Source: Methanobacteriota archaeon
Lineage (GTDB): Archaea; Undinarchaeota; Undinarchaeia; Undinarchaeales; Undinarchaeaceae
DNA: 55,615 nucleotides
Assembly: GCA_002687935.1 (NCBI GenBank)
Contig: NZBN01000010.1
Coordinates: 1 to 55,615 of the forward strand
Reading direction: 5' to 3'
Below the pieces are notes generated by a model. It worked only from the letters and a program-made list of their open reading frames with translations, was not told where the DNA came from and ran no database searches. Each line of letters starts with the position of its first letter. The first letter of the stretch is position 1. Made by a program: the position numbers and the translations under genes. Positions 53,924-55,615 of this stretch are shown here, piece by piece.

Positions 53924-54604
53924 ATGGAGCAAAAACACGTACAAGAAGCAATCAAACAAGCTCGTGAAAATTCCAAGAAGAGGAATTTTTCTCAGACTTT
54001 TGATTTAGTGGTATCTTTAAAAGAATTTGATCTCTCTAAAGCGGAGAATAAAGTTAAGGAAGAGGTAGTTCTTCCTGCCGGCCGAGGTAAGCCTGTTAGC
54101 ATTGGAGCAATTGCCGAAGGTGAACTTGCAGAAAATGCAAAGAAAGCCGGAATTGAAATTATCGTTAGCAAGGCAGACCTTCAAAAAATGAAGGATGACA
54201 AGAAATCTGCAAAAAAACTTGTAAATAAGGTTGATGTTTTCCTGGCTTCTCCTGACCTAATGGCAGAGGTCGGAAAGACTCTTGGTCCTCTTCTAGGTCC
54301 ACGGGATAAAATGCCAAAACCAGTTCCTCCGACAGCGCCTCTTGAAGCTTTTATACAGAGGATGAATATGGTCGTTAATGTAAGGACAAGAGATCAGCCT
54401 ATAGTTCAGTGCCTTGTCGGTACTGAGGCAATGAAGGATGAGGAAATAAGCCAAAATCTTATGGCAGTTTTGAAGGTTCTTGAGAACAAACTTCCAAAAG
54501 GTCTTGGAAATATAAAAGCTGCTTATGTTAAACTTACTATGGGTAAACCTGCACTTATTGGGGGAAGCAAAATACAGGAAGATTCTGGTGGGGGCGAGGA
54601 ATAA
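53924..54604 (+). CDS. rpl1: 50S ribosomal protein L1
   Basis: KRNFSQTFDLVVSLKEFDLSKAENKV...GKTLGPLLGPRDKMPKPVPPTA. Confidence 0.96.
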   Translation: MEQKHVQEAIKQARENSKKRNFSQTFDLVVSLKEFDLSKAENKVKEEVVLPAGRGKPVSIGAIAEGELAENAKKAGIEIIVSKADLQKMKDDKKSAKKLVNKVDVFLASPDLMAEVGKTLGPLLGPRDKMPKPVPPTAPLEAFIQRMNMVVNVRTRDQPIVQCLVGTEAMKDEEISQNLMAVLKVLENKLPKGLGNIKAAYVKLTMGKPALIGGSKIQEDSGGGEE

Positions 54605-55615
54605 TGAGGGAAGGTGATATTCCTCAACAGAAGGTAGACCTAGTCAATGAGCTTGTCAATCTGATTAATGAAAATTCAGTTGTCGCTGTTGTAGATATTT
54701 TAAATTTGCCTTCAAAACAGTTTTTGCAGATGAAGCACGCACTTCGCGGAAAAGCTGTAGTGAGGATGGCAAGGAAGAGTGCTCTTCTACGTGCTCTTGA
54801 ACAGACAGATAGTAAGGGTCTTGTTGAGTATTTGAAAGGAATGCCAGCTATTCTAGTCTCTTCAGAAAATCCCTTCATGCTTTCAAAAATTCTAAAAAGT
54901 AGTAAGGCAACCGCCCCTGCAAAAGAGGGCACAACATTGAACAAGGATATAGTAATTCCGGCTGGCGAAACTTCATTTGCACCTGGTCCTGTCGTCGGCG
55001 AAATGCAAATGATGGGTGTCAAAGCAGCAATAGAAGGTGGAAAAGTTGTTGTAAAGGAAGATTCAGTTCTCGCAAAAGAAGGGGAAGTTGTTGATAAGAA
55101 AAAAGCAGACCTCATGGCGAAACTAGGTCTTGAGCCAATAGAGATTGGTCTTGATATGGTGGCCGCTTACGAAAATGGATTAATTTTCACTTCAGATGTT
55201 CTTAACATTGATACAGAGGAAACTCTTTCTCAGCTTGCTATCGCATCTGCAAATGCATTTGGTCTTGCGTACAGTATCAAGTATCCAACAAGTGATAACA
55301 TTGAAATGTTCATAAAAGAGGCATTCGTGCAGGCAAAGGGTCTTGCTATGGAGGTAGACTATATGTGCAGTGCGACCGCCGAGGACCTGTTGAAGAAGGG
55401 TGTCCGGGAAGCATCTGCTCTTGAGAGCAAGCTTCCAGCGGCTCCAGCTGAAGAAAAACCTAAAGAAGAAGCTCCTCCTGTAGAAAAACCAGAAGAAGCT
55501 CCAGAAGAAAAGGCTGAAGAAACTAAAGAAGAAGCTCCTCCTGTAGAAAAACCAGAAGAAGCTCCAGAAGAAAAGGCTGAAGAAACTAAAGAAGAAGCTC
55601 CTCCTGTAGAAAAAC
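54604..55615 (+). CDS. rplP0: 50S ribosomal protein L10 (P0), truncated at window end
   Basis: VNLINENSVVAVVDILNLPSKQFLQMKHALRGKAVVRMARKSALLRAL; TAATG overlap with rpl1; open to window edge. Confidence 0.95.
   Translation, partial: MREGDIPQQKVDLVNELVNLINENSVVAVVDILNLPSKQFLQMKHALRGKAVVRMARKSALLRALEQTDSKGLVEYLKGMPAILVSSENPFMLSKILKSSKATAPAKEGTTLNKDIVIPAGETSFAPGPVVGEMQMMGVKAAIEGGKVVVKEDSVLAKEGEVVDKKKADLMAKLGLEPIEIGLDMVAAYENGLIFTSDVLNIDTEETLSQLAIASANAFGLAYSIKYPTSDNIEMFIKEAFVQAKGLAMEVDYMCSATAEDLLKKGVREASALESKLPAAPAEEKPKEEAPPVEKPEEAPEEKAEETKEEAPPVEKPEEAPEEKAEETKEEAPPVEK
55462..55615 (+). repeat. Exact 63-bp tandem repeat encoding KEEAPPVEKPEEAPEEKAEET in the L10 tail
   Basis: Units start at 55462, 55525, 55588; array runs off the window. 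Confidence 0.95.

Overview
Archaeal chromosomal segment, moderately AT-rich and densely coded. Gene content (S28e, L24e, L21e, S3Ae, Spt5, TFE, RpoF, Kae1/Bud32, Hjc, class I LysRS, 7S SRP RNA) is unambiguously archaeal. Overall flavour is compatible with a DPANN-type lineage, but lineage cannot be fixed from the window alone. Conserved blocks: rpl7ae(partial)-rps28e-rpl24e-ndk; OapC/OapB/Era-like GTPase; rpl21e-rpoF-DUF655-rsmA; kae1/mdh/bud32; rps15-rps3ae; ncsA/ubiquitin-like/trm56; ftsZ-secE-spt5-rpl11-rpl1-rplP0(partial). Metabolic and transport genes: form III-type RuBisCO, MtnA/R15P-isomerase-like protein, TrkH/TrkA, two ABC systems, Fe/Mn SOD, FAD oxidoreductase. Five tRNAs (Thr-GGT, Gly-GCC, Val-TAC, Ser-TGA, Gln-CTG) and the SRP RNA are recognisable. 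No CRISPR array, IS element or clear prophage was seen. Items most worth a second look: a tandem pair of stand-alone 18-aa-repeat GXGXG beta-helix proteins differing by exactly three repeats; a cluster of covarying hairpin elements and 58-bp repeats around tRNA-Ser; a 1314-aa surface protein with a C-terminal cytosolic OB-fold; TFE with a histone-H1-like basic tail; an Era-like GTPase with an inserted SAP motif; an active/degenerate CPBP protease pair; several unannotated microproteins (39-aa hyperacidic, 47-aa Cys-rich, TM peptides); a strong + strand hairpin RNA/terminator with an anti-SD-like segment; and two palindromic operator candidates next to HTH genes.
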